Shown one piece after another: positions 20,298 to 28,949 of a stretch of DNA of 64,000 nt (position 1 is the first letter of the stretch; every line of letters starts with the position of its first letter). Source of the DNA: Palleronia pontilimi. Lineage in GTDB: Bacteria; Pseudomonadota; Alphaproteobacteria; Rhodobacterales; Rhodobacteraceae. The notes beneath the pieces are model-generated. The model did not search any database. It was not told the DNA's origin and saw nothing but the letters and a program-made list of their open reading frames with translations. The stretch lies in contig NZ_JAEKPD010000013.1 of NCBI RefSeq assembly GCF_016412875.1, positions 90,447 through 154,446 of the forward strand, in the 5' to 3' direction. The translations under genes were made by a program, and so were the position numbers.

Positions 20298-21509
20298 ATG
20301 CGCGCCAAGGGACTGAACCTGCGATCCGTCATCGTGTCCCTGCTGGGCCTGGCCGCGGTGGCCGCGCTGCTGTGGGTTACCTTCCGGCCTGACCCGGTGC
20401 CCGTGGACCTGAGCACGGTCACGCGCGGACCGATGCAGGTGACGATCGACGCGGACGGCAAGACGCGGGTCCGCGACCTTTACGAGATCGCGGCCCCCAT
20501 CGCGGGGGTGGCGCGACGCTCGCCCGTGGCGGTGGGCGACGCGGTGACCGGCGGCGAGACCGTGGTCGCGGTGGTCGAGCCCGTCGTGCCCGGTCTGCTG
20601 GACGCCCGCACCCGGATGCAGGCCGAGGCCCAGGTGTCCGAGGCCGAGGCGTCGCTGCACGTGGCCGAAACCGACCTGCGCCGCACCGAAGAAGAGCGCG
20701 CCCGCGCCCAGTCCGAATACGACCGCGCCCAGGCGTTGGTCGAGCGGGGCGTCAGCAGTCTGACCCGGCTGGAGGACGCGGCCGAACGGCTGGCGGTGGC
20801 GACGGCCAGCGTCGAAGCCGCGCAGGCCCGCATCGACATGGCGCGCGGCAGCCTGAGCCGCGCCCGCGCCGCCCTGGTCGAGCCCGGATCCCCGGACGCG
20901 TCCGTCGGCGCCTGTTGCGTCGCCCTGCGCGCCCCGGTCGATGGCGTGGTGCTGGATATCGACGTGATCAGCGCCCGTCCCGTCGCCATGGGCGCGCGGC
21001 TGGCGACCATCGGCGACCCGCAGGACCTGGAAATCGTGGCCGATCTTCTGTCCACCGATGCCGTGCGGCTGGACCCCGGGGCGCTGGCCCATGTGGAGCG
21101 CTGGGGCGGTGCGATGCCGTTGGAGGCGCGGCTGCGAAGGATCGAGCCGAAGGCGCGGACCGATATCTCGGCGCTCGGCATCGAAGAGCAGCGGGTCGAC
21201 GCGATCTTCGATCTGACCTCGCCGCTGGCGGCACGCCCGCGGCTGGGCGACGGGTTCTCGGTCTTCCTGCGGATCGTGGAATGGCAGGCCGATTCGACGC
21301 TGCAGGTGCCGCTGAGCGCGACCTTCCGGCAGGGCGACGGCTGGGCCACCTTCGTGGTCGAGAACGGCGTCGCGCGGCTGCGCCCCGTCACGATGGGACG
21401 CAGTGCCGCGCAGGTCGTTCAGGTGCTGGACGGGCTTGCCGAAGGGACACGCGTCGTCACGCATCCCTCGGACGAGCTGGAAGACGGCAGCCCGGTGGTC
21501 GAGCGATAG
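20298..21509 (+). CDS. HlyD/MacA-family periplasmic adaptor
   Basis: 403 residues. An N-terminal anchor (about 9-28) is followed by lipoyl-like halves (APIAGVARRSPVAVGDAVTGGETV and LRAPVDGVVLDIDVISARPV) flanking a coiled-coil hairpin (about 95-195, rich in Ala, Glu and Arg), then beta-barrel and membrane-proximal domains. It starts 4 bases after the permease stop, so flavodoxin, ATPase, permease and adaptor form one operon. It would join the ABC permease to an outer component. No TolC-like gene is in the window. Confidence 0.87.
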   Translation: MRAKGLNLRSVIVSLLGLAAVAALLWVTFRPDPVPVDLSTVTRGPMQVTIDADGKTRVRDLYEIAAPIAGVARRSPVAVGDAVTGGETVVAVVEPVVPGLLDARTRMQAEAQVSEAEASLHVAETDLRRTEEERARAQSEYDRAQALVERGVSSLTRLEDAAERLAVATASVEAAQARIDMARGSLSRARAALVEPGSPDASVGACCVALRAPVDGVVLDIDVISARPVAMGARLATIGDPQDLEIVADLLSTDAVRLDPGALAHVERWGGAMPLEARLRRIEPKARTDISALGIEEQRVDAIFDLTSPLAARPRLGDGFSVFLRIVEWQADSTLQVPLSATFRQGDGWATFVVENGVARLRPVTMGRSAAQVVQVLDGLAEGTRVVTHPSDELEDGSPVVER

Positions 21510-21539
21510 CCGCCGTCCGTCGCGCGGCCGCAAAGCGGA

Positions 21540-21887
21540 TCAGGCGTCGCTGCGATCCTTGTCCTTGCGGCCCATCTGGGCGGCCATCTTGCCGGTCATG
21601 TCGATCAGCTTGCCGGTCTCGACCTGGTAGTCGTCGATGGCGCGCTGCAGGAACTCGGATTGCACGTGCCGAAGGTCGTGCATCGTCTTGCAATGCAGCA
21701 TTTCATGCTGGGTCTTCACGTCTTCCTTGATGCGCTCGGCGACGAAATTGGTCAGCTCGCTGCCCAGGTCGGCGACGTTTTCGAACCACTTGGTGTTCAT
21801 CCAGCCCGTCGCGGACAGCGGATTGAAGGCGGCGAGCGGGTCGAAGGTCTGTTGCGTGGTGTCGGTGTCCGCGGTCTTGCGTGGCAT
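21540..21887 (-). CDS. Phasin-family protein
   Basis: 115 residues. The core (about 25-100) has the phasin pattern: a hydrophobic N-terminal patch (FDPLAAFNPLSATGWMNTKWFENVADLGSELTNFVAERI across several motifs), then a long amphipathic helix. ATG 21887 follows AGGGAGAT; a longer in-frame start at 21977 would place the start inside the FNR-type box, so it is rejected. Phasins coat polyhydroxyalkanoate granules, consistent with the PHA synthase at 32290. A perfect FNR-type box lies 77 bases upstream. Confidence 0.75.
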   Translation of the reverse strand: MPRKTADTDTTQQTFDPLAAFNPLSATGWMNTKWFENVADLGSELTNFVAERIKEDVKTQHEMLHCKTMHDLRHVQSEFLQRAIDDYQVETGKLIDMTGKMAAQMGRKDKDRSDA

Positions 21888-21963
21888 CTTGATCTCCCTT
21901 GGGTTGCTTTTCTGGTTGGCCTGCACGTCCGCGGCGATGCTAGGGCGCAGGGCGCGGGCGCAG

Positions 21964-21977
21964 TTGATCGACATCAA
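21964..21977. promoter_or_regulatory. Perfect FNR/FixK box (TTGAT-CGAC-ATCAA)
   Basis: A 10/10 match, 77 bases upstream of the phasin start and 133 bases from the divergent kinase-fusion gene, which has its own box at 22040. Confidence 0.75.
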
Positions 21978-22039
21978 GCCCGTCGCGGAAGCCTGGCGCC
22001 GAACACCCCGGACGAAAGCGCAGGACGCCCGATCGGCGA

Positions 22040-22053
22040 TTGATTTGCCTCAA
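22040..22053. promoter_or_regulatory. FNR/FixK-like box (TTGAT-TTGC-CTCAA), 9/10
   Basis: One mismatch. It lies 58 bases upstream of ATG 22111 of the APH/P-loop kinase fusion and 62 bases after the perfect box at 21964, so this divergent interval holds two sites. Confidence 0.6.
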
Positions 22054-22110
22054 TGCTTTCGAAGCGGACCTGCCGTCTGATTGGGCCGGACCCGCAAGCA
22101 GGCCGATACG

Positions 22111-23712
22111 ATGGACCGAACACAGGACAGACCTTCCCGCGATTCGCCGCCCGATGACGCGCAGGCGGATGTGGTGCGCTTTCTTCAGGGGGGCGCGGGA
22201 CTTGGGGCGGAGGCCCGGCGCATCGACACCCATGGCGCGATGGTCTTCCTGATCGGGGATGTCGCGCTGAAGATGAAGCGGGCGGTCGAATACGATTACA
22301 TGGACCTCTCGACCGTGGAAAAGCGCCGGACGCTGCTGATGCGCGAGCTGGCGCTGAACCGCCGCGCCGCGCCGTCGATCTATCGCGACGTGGTGCCGGT
22401 GACCCGGTCGCGCGACGGCACCTTGGCGCTGAACGGCGGCGGGCGCGCGGTGGAATGGGTGTTGCGCATGGCGCGCTTCCCGGCCGAGGCCGAGCTGTCG
22501 CGGATCGCGGCCGCGCGCGGCATCGACGACGCGCTGGCCAACGACATGGGCCGCGCGGTCGCCCGCTACCACGCGGCGGCGCCCGTGATCTCGCTGGACG
22601 CGGTGGGGCTGATGCGCGACATCCTGGACGAGCTCGGGCGCGTCTTCGCCGAAATGGGCGACGCGCTGGGTCCGGGTGCGCTGGACTGGGTGGCGCGCGC
22701 GCGCCGGGCCTGCGCGGACCAGCGGGCGGTTCTGCGCGAGCGGACACGGCAGGGCAGCGTCCGGCGCTGCCACGGCGATCTGCACCTGCGCAATCTCGTC
22801 CTGATCGACGATGTCCCGACGCCGTTCGACGCGCTGGAATTCGACGAGCGCCTTGGCACCTGCGACACCCTTTACGACCTGGCGTTCCTGCTGATGGACC
22901 TGGATCATCGCGGCCTCGGCCACGCCGCGAACCGCGTCCTGAACGCGTATCTGATGGATGCGGCCCCGGACCTGTCCGGCGCGGGCCTGTCGCTGCTTCC
23001 CCTGTACCTGTCCGTGCGCGCCGCGATCCGCGCCATGGTCGAGGTGCAGACCGCCGCGCTGGCGGAAGGCGGTGCCACCCTGCGGCGCGAGGCGCGCGGC
23101 CACCTGGGCCACGCGCTGGGCTATCTGGATCCGCCCGACCCGATCCTGGTGGCCTTCGGCGGCCTTTCGGGCACCGGAAAGACCACCATCGCCGCGGCCC
23201 TGGCAGACCGGATCGGTGCGGCGCCGGGTGCGATCCACATCCGCAGCGACATCCTGCGCAAGGCGCTGTTGCACCGGCCCATCCTGAAGCCGCTCGGCCC
23301 CGAGGGCTACGCGGCCGACATCACCGGCCGCACCTACGACACCTTGCGCATGCGCGCGGGACAGGTGCTGGCCCAGGGCCATTCGGTGATCCTGGACGCC
23401 ATGCACGCCACCCCCGATGCCCGCCACGACGCCGAAGGCGTGGCGCGCTCGGCCGGGTGCGCCTTCGTGGGGATCTGGCTTGACGCGGGCACGCAGACGC
23501 GGCTGGACCGGATCGCGGCCCGCCCGCCCGATGCGTCGGACGCGGATGCGGAGCTGGTGCGCAGGCAGGCCGAAGCCGATCCAGGCCCGATTTCGTGGCA
23601 CCGGATCGACACGCGCCTGCCGCTGGATGCCGTCGTCGACGAGATCTCGCTGCTGCTGGCGCCGCGGCTGGGCGGCCTGCCCACAGACCAGGGGGCGGCC
23701 CATGTGGGGTAG
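22111..23712 (+). CDS. Aminoglycoside-phosphotransferase-like domain fused to a P-loop kinase
   Basis: 533 residues. The first half (about 25-320) is an APH/choline-kinase fold with the catalytic loop H221-G-D-L-H-L-R-N and metal-binding D in [10 protein letters not shown]. The second half (about 345-520) is a P-loop kinase with Walker [11 protein letters not shown] (350-359) and ILDAMHAT, like gluconate-kinase/zeta-toxin-type enzymes. The same two-domain plan is M. tuberculosis Rv2004c, a DosR-regulon protein. The substrate is unknown; antibiotic resistance should not be assumed. A TTG at 22081 is an alternative start. Its end overlaps the M50 protease gene by 11 bases. Confidence 0.85.
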   Translation: MDRTQDRPSRDSPPDDAQADVVRFLQGGAGLGAEARRIDTHGAMVFLIGDVALKMKRAVEYDYMDLSTVEKRRTLLMRELALNRRAAPSIYRDVVPVTRSRDGTLALNGGGRAVEWVLRMARFPAEAELSRIAAARGIDDALANDMGRAVARYHAAAPVISLDAVGLMRDILDELGRVFAEMGDALGPGALDWVARARRACADQRAVLRERTRQGSVRRCHGDLHLRNLVLIDDVPTPFDALEFDERLGTCDTLYDLAFLLMDLDHRGLGHAANRVLNAYLMDAAPDLSGAGLSLLPLYLSVRAAIRAMVEVQTAALAEGGATLRREARGHLGHALGYLDPPDPILVAFGGLSGTGKTTIAAALADRIGAAPGAIHIRSDILRKALLHRPILKPLGPEGYAADITGRTYDTLRMRAGQVLAQGHSVILDAMHATPDARHDAEGVARSAGCAFVGIWLDAGTQTRLDRIAARPPDASDADAELVRRQAEADPGPISWHRIDTRLPLDAVVDEISLLLAPRLGGLPTDQGAAHVG

Positions 23713-24829
23713 CGGGATCAGGATCGCCCGCTTGCGCGGCTTCGACATCCGGATCGACGCCAGTTGGCTGCTGATCGCGGCGCTGATCGTCTGGAGCCTG
23801 TCGACCGCCTATTTCCCGGCGCAGATGCCCGGGGCAGCACCCGCGACGCTGATCGTCGTCGCCACCGTGGCGATGCTGGGGCTCTTCGCGTCGCTGATCC
23901 TGCACGAGATGGCCCATGCCACCGTGGCCGAGCATTTCGGGCTGCGCATTTCCGGGATCACCCTGTTCGTCTTCGGCGGCATCGCCGAGCTGCGATCTGA
24001 GCCGACGAGCGGCGCCTCGGAATTCTGGATCGCCATCGCCGGTCCTATCGCCAGCCTGGCGCTGGCGCTGGCCTTCTGGTTCAGCGCGCAGGTCGTGGCG
24101 CTGGGCGGCGGGTGGCCCACCGTACAGCTGGTCCTGGGCTACCTGGCCTGGATCAACATGGTGCTGGCGCTGTTCAACCTGTTGCCGGCCTTTCCCATGG
24201 ATGGCGGCCGGGTGTTGCGCGCCTGGCTCTGGGCGCGGTCGGGCGATCTTCTGGGGGCCACGCGCCGGGCCGTCGGGATCTCGGCCGGGTTCGCCTACGC
24301 CCTGATGGCGCTGGGCCTTTTCACCGTCTTTTCCGGCGCCATCGCGGCGGGGCTCTGGCCGATCCTGATCGGGCTGTTCCTGCTGGCCACGTCGCGCGCG
24401 ACGCTGGGCAGGCTGGAAGCGCAGGCGGCGCTGGACGGGCGCACGGTGGCCGACCTGATGACGCCGCATCCCTGGACGACCACGCCGGACCGGACGCTGT
24501 CGGAGCTGGTGGAAAAGGTGGTGCTGGAACATGGCGCAAGCTTCGTGCCGGTGGTCGAGCACGGCGTGCTTCTGGGCTATGTCGATCTGCAGATCGTGCG
24601 CAAGATCGGGCGCGAGCACTGGGCCCACACGACGGTCGACGACGTCATCGAAAGCGCTGCCCCCGACAACACGGTGGCACCAGAAATGGACGGCCTGGAG
24701 CTGTTGCAGAAGATCACCCGCACGGGCAGGCGCAAGTTCCTGGTGGCCCGCGGCACCCGGCTTCAGGGCGTCATCACGGTGACCGACCTGATGGCTTATC
24801 TGAGCGCGTTTCGCCAGGTCTCGCCTTGA
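23702..24829 (+). CDS. Site-2 (M50) metalloprotease with two CBS domains
   Basis: 375 residues. Zinc motif H68-E-M-A-H72 lies in a membrane helix, and the third ligand D167 is in [12 protein letters not shown]. Six or so membrane helices end near residue 235. The C-terminal part (about 245-370) holds a CBS pair ([21 protein letters not shown] and [14 protein letters not shown]), which usually binds adenine nucleotides and would tie proteolysis to energy charge. This is the arrangement of M. tuberculosis Rv2625c, also in the DosR regulon. ATG 23702 overlaps the kinase-fusion gene, so both are probably driven from the box at 22040. Confidence 0.92.
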   Translation: MWGSGIRIARLRGFDIRIDASWLLIAALIVWSLSTAYFPAQMPGAAPATLIVVATVAMLGLFASLILHEMAHATVAEHFGLRISGITLFVFGGIAELRSEPTSGASEFWIAIAGPIASLALALAFWFSAQVVALGGGWPTVQLVLGYLAWINMVLALFNLLPAFPMDGGRVLRAWLWARSGDLLGATRRAVGISAGFAYALMALGLFTVFSGAIAAGLWPILIGLFLLATSRATLGRLEAQAALDGRTVADLMTPHPWTTTPDRTLSELVEKVVLEHGASFVPVVEHGVLLGYVDLQIVRKIGREHWAHTTVDDVIESAAPDNTVAPEMDGLELLQKITRTGRRKFLVARGTRLQGVITVTDLMAYLSAFRQVSP

Positions 24830-24906
24830 GCGCACAAGCGGCGATGGCGCAGCCCGCCGCGATCGGCGATAGTGGCCCGGTCTGCACCCGACGTGGATCA
24901 TTCTGG

Positions 24907-26436
24907 ATGGACATTGCCGAAGACCCTGCCCTGTTGCTGGCGCTGCTGGATGCCGCCGTCGACGCCATCGTCGTGTCCGATCGCCAGGGCACGATCCTGC
25001 GGCTGAACAGCTCGGCCGCCGAGCTTTTCGGGCGCGACGCGGAGGATCTTCGCGGCCAGAACGTGCGCGTCCTGATGCCGCCCGGCATGGCCGTGCGCCA
25101 TGACGGTTTCATGCACCATTACCTGAGCACGGGCGAGCGCCGGATCATCGGCATCGGCCGCGACGTGGAGGGCCAGCGCGCGGACGGCACGGTGTTTCCG
25201 CTGCACCTGTCGGTGGGACGGGCCGACATCGCGGGCGACGTGGCGTTCGTGGCGATCCTGCACGATCTGAGCGAGCGCAAGGTCGCCGAAGAGTCGGCGG
25301 CCCGGTCCCAGCGCATGGATGCGATCGGGCAAATGACCGGCGGCATCGCCCATGATTTCAACAACCTGCTGACCGTCGTGATCGGCAACCTGGAGCTTCT
25401 GCAGGAAACCAAGACCGCCGGGAAGGCGGGCGCGCTGATCTCGGACGCGCTGGAGGCCGCCGAGCTGGGTGCGGACCTGACCTCGCGGCTGATGGTCTTC
25501 GCCCGGAAAAGCCCCCTGGCCCACGAGATCATCGACCTGAACGACGTGGTCGCGGGCTCGATTTCCATGCTGCGCCGGACGCTGGGGCCCAGGACCGAGC
25601 TGAACTCGGCGTTCGCCCGCGACCTGTGGCTGGTGCGGACCGACCCGACGCAGTTGCAGACGGCCGTTCTGAACCTGGTGCTGAACGCGCAGGACGCCAT
25701 GCCGGGCGGCGGGCGCGTGTTCCTTGAGACGCAGAATATCCAGCTGGACGACACCTATGTCGCGCAGGATATCGGGGTGTCGCCGGGCCGCTACATCCGC
25801 CTGACGGTCAGCGATTCGGGCGAAGGCATGAGCCCCGAGACCCGGATCCGCGCGATCGAGCCGTTCTTCACCACAAAGCCGCCCGGACGCGGCACCGGGA
25901 TGGGACTGTCGATGGTCTATGGTCTGGTCAAGCAATCGGGCGGGCACATGACGATCTACAGCGAGCCGGGCCAGGGCACCACGATCAGCCTGTATTTCCC
26001 GGCCACGTCCGACAGCGCGGATGCCGCCGGTCCCGCGCCGAGCGATGCCGCCGATGCCCTGTTCGGCGCGGGGCGGCGCGTCCTGGTGGTCGAGGACGAT
26101 GCGCGCGTGTTGCGGCTGACGACCTCGCGGCTGAGGGCGCTGGGCTTCGAATGCCTGACCGCGCAAAGTGGCGACGCGGCCTGGGCGCTGCTTCAGACCC
26201 GCGACGACATCGCGCTGGTGTTCACCGACCTGGTGATGCCCGGCACCCTGTCGGGGCACGACCTTGCCTGCCGGATCGCCGCGGCACGACCGCAGGTGCG
26301 CGTGCTGATCACGTCGGGCTTTTCCGAGGCGGTCCTGCCCGGCGGACGGGTCGAGGCCGCGTTCGAGATCCTGCGCAAGCCCTATCGCCAGGCCGACCTG
26401 GCCCGTGCCCTTCAGAACGTGCTTGCCGAGCGGTGA
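24907..26436 (+). CDS. FixL-like haem-PAS hybrid histidine kinase with receiver domain
   Basis: 509 residues. The PAS domain (about 10-125) matches FixL in detail: H65 in VRHDGF is at the haem-ligand position and R85 in IIGIGR, exactly 20 residues later, is at the oxygen-sensing arginine (H200 and R220 in Bradyrhizobium FixL). The sequence STGERRIIGIGRDVEGQRADGT is almost FixL-like throughout. The kinase follows with H149 (GGIAHDFNNLL), N-box LNLVLNAQDAM and G-box GTGMGLS. A receiver (about 390-505) has D441. Starts at ATG 24844 or TTG 24826 are also possible; 24907 best fits the PAS edge. No membrane helix is seen, so it should be a cytoplasmic O2 sensor. It follows the M50 gene closely. Confidence 0.88.
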   Translation: MDIAEDPALLLALLDAAVDAIVVSDRQGTILRLNSSAAELFGRDAEDLRGQNVRVLMPPGMAVRHDGFMHHYLSTGERRIIGIGRDVEGQRADGTVFPLHLSVGRADIAGDVAFVAILHDLSERKVAEESAARSQRMDAIGQMTGGIAHDFNNLLTVVIGNLELLQETKTAGKAGALISDALEAAELGADLTSRLMVFARKSPLAHEIIDLNDVVAGSISMLRRTLGPRTELNSAFARDLWLVRTDPTQLQTAVLNLVLNAQDAMPGGGRVFLETQNIQLDDTYVAQDIGVSPGRYIRLTVSDSGEGMSPETRIRAIEPFFTTKPPGRGTGMGLSMVYGLVKQSGGHMTIYSEPGQGTTISLYFPATSDSADAAGPAPSDAADALFGAGRRVLVVEDDARVLRLTTSRLRALGFECLTAQSGDAAWALLQTRDDIALVFTDLVMPGTLSGHDLACRIAAARPQVRVLITSGFSEAVLPGGRVEAAFEILRKPYRQADLARALQNVLAER

Positions 26437-27173
26437 TCTTGGGGCACGGCCTGCTGGCTGAGCATGTAGCCCACGCCCCGCACGGTCTTGATCAGCAGCG
26501 GGCGCGCGGGATCGCGCTCGATCTTCTTGCGCAACCGCGCCACCTGGTTGTCGATGGTCCGGTCCAAGGGCGTCCAGTCCGGCCCGTCGATCAGGTCCAT
26601 CAGCCGGTCGCGCGACAGCGGGCGTTTCGCGTTCGCCAGGAACGCCGCGAAGAGCTTGAAATCGGCGGTGGTCAGCTCGCAATCGCGCCCGTCCCGCCCG
26701 ATCAGCGACATGGCGTCCAGATCCACCGTCAGCCCGTCGAGGCACATCAGCCCGTGCCCCTGCATCGGCAGGGCAAGCCGGTCCGGGTGGGTCGGCCCGC
26801 CGCGGTCGGCCCGGCGCAGCACCGAGCGGATGCGCGCCAACACTTCGCGGATGTGGAACGGCTTGGTCAGGTAATCGTCGGCGCCCAGTTCCAGGCCCAC
26901 GACCTTGTCGATCACGTCGTCCTTGCCGGTGACCATGACGATGGGCACGTCATGGTCGCGGCGCAGGCTGCGCGCGATCTCGAGCCCGTCATCCGCGCCC
27001 AGGTTCAGGTCCAGCGTCACCAGGTCGGGCAACGGCGGGTTCTGAAATGCCGCCCGCACGTCGGCGGCGCCGGCGGCCTCGGCCACGTCGTAGCCGTCGC
27101 TTTCGAGGCAACGCCTGAGAAGCAAACGGATCTTCGGATCGTCATCGACGACCAGCACCGTCTTGGCGGTCAT
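26412..27173 (-). CDS. OmpR-family response regulator
   Basis: 253 residues. The receiver (about 4-120) has acidic residues D10-D12, phospho-acceptor D55 (LVTLDLNLG), T in MVTGKDD and K in LTKPF. The winged helix (about 150-240) ends with IKTVRGVGYML, standard for OmpR/PhoB. ATG 27173 follows GGAGG at 8 bases. Its 3' end overlaps the kinase gene's 3' end by 25 bases, tail to tail. It is divergent from the FixK-like gene. It may take phosphate from the neighbouring hybrid kinase or from another kinase; only proximity supports this. Confidence 0.9.
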   Translation of the reverse strand: MTAKTVLVVDDDPKIRLLLRRCLESDGYDVAEAAGAADVRAAFQNPPLPDLVTLDLNLGADDGLEIARSLRRDHDVPIVMVTGKDDVIDKVVGLELGADDYLTKPFHIREVLARIRSVLRRADRGGPTHPDRLALPMQGHGLMCLDGLTVDLDAMSLIGRDGRDCELTTADFKLFAAFLANAKRPLSRDRLMDLIDGPDWTPLDRTIDNQVARLRKKIERDPARPLLIKTVRGVGYMLSQQAVPQDHRSASTF

Positions 27174-27346
27174 CCTAAAGCCTCCAACGGGAATGCATTC
27201 TTTATAAACTTCGCAAATTGAACATGGCATCGGCGCAGGGATTCGGCACCGCACTGATACAATTTGTTACAATTCATTACCACGACTCGCCTCTGCCTGA
27301 GACGCGGCCCCCACACTCTGATCGGGTCTTAGCCAGGAGATTCGCG

Positions 27347-28030
27347 ATGTATGTCACGCTGCCAACCGAACCTGCCTTCCCCGCCGCGTCGCTTCCCATG
27401 CGGGGCAGCCCGAAGCGCAGGGCCGCGTTTCAACGCACCCTGCGCTGCGCCGAGGGCCACACGCTGTTCTACGAAGGCGACGAGGCGGAGATGATCTACC
27501 AGATCAAATCCGGGGTCGTCCGCCTGACGCGGGTGCTGGAAAACGGGCGTCGGCAAGTGATCTCGTTCGGTCTGCCCGGCGACTTCGTGGGCTTTCCCGA
27601 CGGCGACCGTCACCACAGCGATTGCGAGATCATCGCGCCCGCCGAGTTCATCGCCCACAGCCGCCGCGCGCTGGAAAGCGGCGAGGGCAACGTGGAAACC
27701 CACCGCCGCCTGCTGCACGCGGCGCTGCAGGAAATCAGCGCCATGCAGGATCATTTCATGATGCTGGCGCGCAAGTCCGCCATGGAAAAGGTGGCGTCGT
27801 TCCTTCTGGTGCTGTCGCAGCGCACCGGGATCGGCTTCGGCGCGCAACTGGCCGTGTCGCTGCCCATGAGCCGGGCCGACATCGCCGATTTCCTGGGATT
27901 GACGATCGAGACCGTCAGCCGCTGCTTCAGCCAGCTGCGCAAGGACGGCGTCATCGTGCTGGACACGCCCCAGAGCGTGCGGGTGCGCGACGCGGCCGCG
28001 TTGCGCCGCGCGGCACTGTCGACCGAATGA
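27347..28030 (+). CDS. Crp/Fnr-family transcription regulator (FixK-like)
   Basis: 227 residues. A cyclic-nucleotide-type beta-roll (about 25-120, with LFYEGDEAEMIYQIKSGVVRLTR), a dimer helix (about 125-155) and an HTH (about 160-215). The recognition helix has E188-T-V-S191-R192, the FNR/FixK pattern that reads TTGAT half-sites. The N-terminal cysteine cluster that binds the Fe-S centre in FNR is absent, so it is not a direct Fe-S oxygen sensor and is better called FixK/DNR-like. ATG 27347 follows AGGAGA. With the FixL-like kinase next door, a FixL-to-FixK type cascade is plausible. It is the obvious candidate to bind the boxes spread over this window. Confidence 0.9.
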   Translation: MYVTLPTEPAFPAASLPMRGSPKRRAAFQRTLRCAEGHTLFYEGDEAEMIYQIKSGVVRLTRVLENGRRQVISFGLPGDFVGFPDGDRHHSDCEIIAPAEFIAHSRRALESGEGNVETHRRLLHAALQEISAMQDHFMMLARKSAMEKVASFLLVLSQRTGIGFGAQLAVSLPMSRADIADFLGLTIETVSRCFSQLRKDGVIVLDTPQSVRVRDAAALRRAALSTE

Positions 28031-28041
28031 TCCCGACCCGT

Positions 28042-28497
28042 CTAGTAGGCCCCGTCCTGTAGGACGTGGTCGTGGCCCAGCTCTTCGAGGCCGCTGGCGA
28101 TTTCGTCGGCGGCCGTGGGATGCGCCAGCAGGTAGTGCGAGGTGGGCGTCACCGCCCGCTCGGCGGCCAGCGCCAGCGCCTCGTCCCAGTCATCGGCCGC
28201 GAAATCGCCGCGCCCGATCCACATGAGCGCGACGAGCTCGTGCTGGTGGTCGGGATCCATGCCGTCGATTTCCTCGACCAGCTCTTCGATCGTGGCGTCG
28301 GGATCGACCTCTTCGGACAGGGTGATGTGATGGCCGCCCGCCTGCGCGTTGTCGCGGGCGTCGCGCGGCGTGTCCTCATCGCCCAGGCTGGCCGCGCGCA
28401 TCTTGAAGATCAGCCGCCGCAGGTAGCCAGAGGGGATCGTCAATTCGACCCCGGTGTCGGTGTCGGTATCGGTGTCGGTGTCTTCGTCGCTGTCCAT
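28042..28497 (-). CDS. DUF3775-family protein with Asp-Thr repeat
   Basis: 151 residues. An acidic N terminus has five consecutive Asp-Thr pairs encoded by a 6-base tandem repeat (28453-28482). The remainder matches DUF3775: LVALMWIGRGDF, WDEALALAAER and a C-terminal ASGLEELG. The function of the family is unknown. ATG 28497 follows AAAGGA; an in-frame start at 28524 would overlap the upstream gene. It is the third gene of a minus-strand operon that begins at 30143 below a perfect FNR-type box. Confidence 0.7.
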   Translation of the reverse strand: MDSDEDTDTDTDTDTGVELTIPSGYLRRLIFKMRAASLGDEDTPRDARDNAQAGGHHITLSEEVDPDATIEELVEEIDGMDPDHQHELVALMWIGRGDFAADDWDEALALAAERAVTPTSHYLLAHPTAADEIASGLEELGHDHVLQDGAY

Positions 28498-28511
28498 CCG
28501 GATCGATCCTT

Positions 28512-28940
28512 TCAGTCGGGCCACAAGTCGCGGATCTGGCGCGGCAGGCCCGCTTTCACGTCGCGCAGCTCGCCCTCGGAGATGCGGTTGTCGAGCGTGC
28601 GGAAGACGGCGACGATATCCTCGACGCCGCGCCAGTCCTGCATGTCGTCAAGCCGCTCGCCGACCGCGGCGATGAAATCCTCGGCCTTGCGTTCGCGAAC
28701 CGGGGTGTGGGACGGCCGCCAGCCTTCGTAGAACATCCCGCGGATGAGCAGCGGCATCTGGGCGGCGAATTGCGCCACCTCGTCGTGGCCCAGGTGATCG
28801 CGGATCTGCGTCATGGTCTGGCGCAACAGCCGCAGCGCATCGCGGCTGCTGGTCCAGCCCAGCCGGTCGCGCAGCTCGTTGATCCATTCGTGGGTCAGTT
28901 GCACCGTGTGGTCGATCACTTCGAGTTCCTGGGCCGACAT
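28512..28940 (-). CDS. DUF2267-family protein
   Basis: 142 residues. It fits DUF2267: WINELRDRLGW, then ALRLLRQTMTQIRDHLGHDEVAQFAAQMPLLIRGMFYEGW spread over two helices, and a second half with DIVAVFRTLDNRISEGEL. The all-helical repeat is common in stress-linked operons of alphaproteobacteria, and no biochemical role is known. It starts 9 bases after the stop of the bactofilin-like gene, so it is co-transcribed. Confidence 0.8.
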   Translation of the reverse strand: MSAQELEVIDHTVQLTHEWINELRDRLGWTSSRDALRLLRQTMTQIRDHLGHDEVAQFAAQMPLLIRGMFYEGWRPSHTPVRERKAEDFIAAVGERLDDMQDWRGVEDIVAVFRTLDNRISEGELRDVKAGLPRQIRDLWPD

Positions 28941-28949
28941 GCCGTCCTC

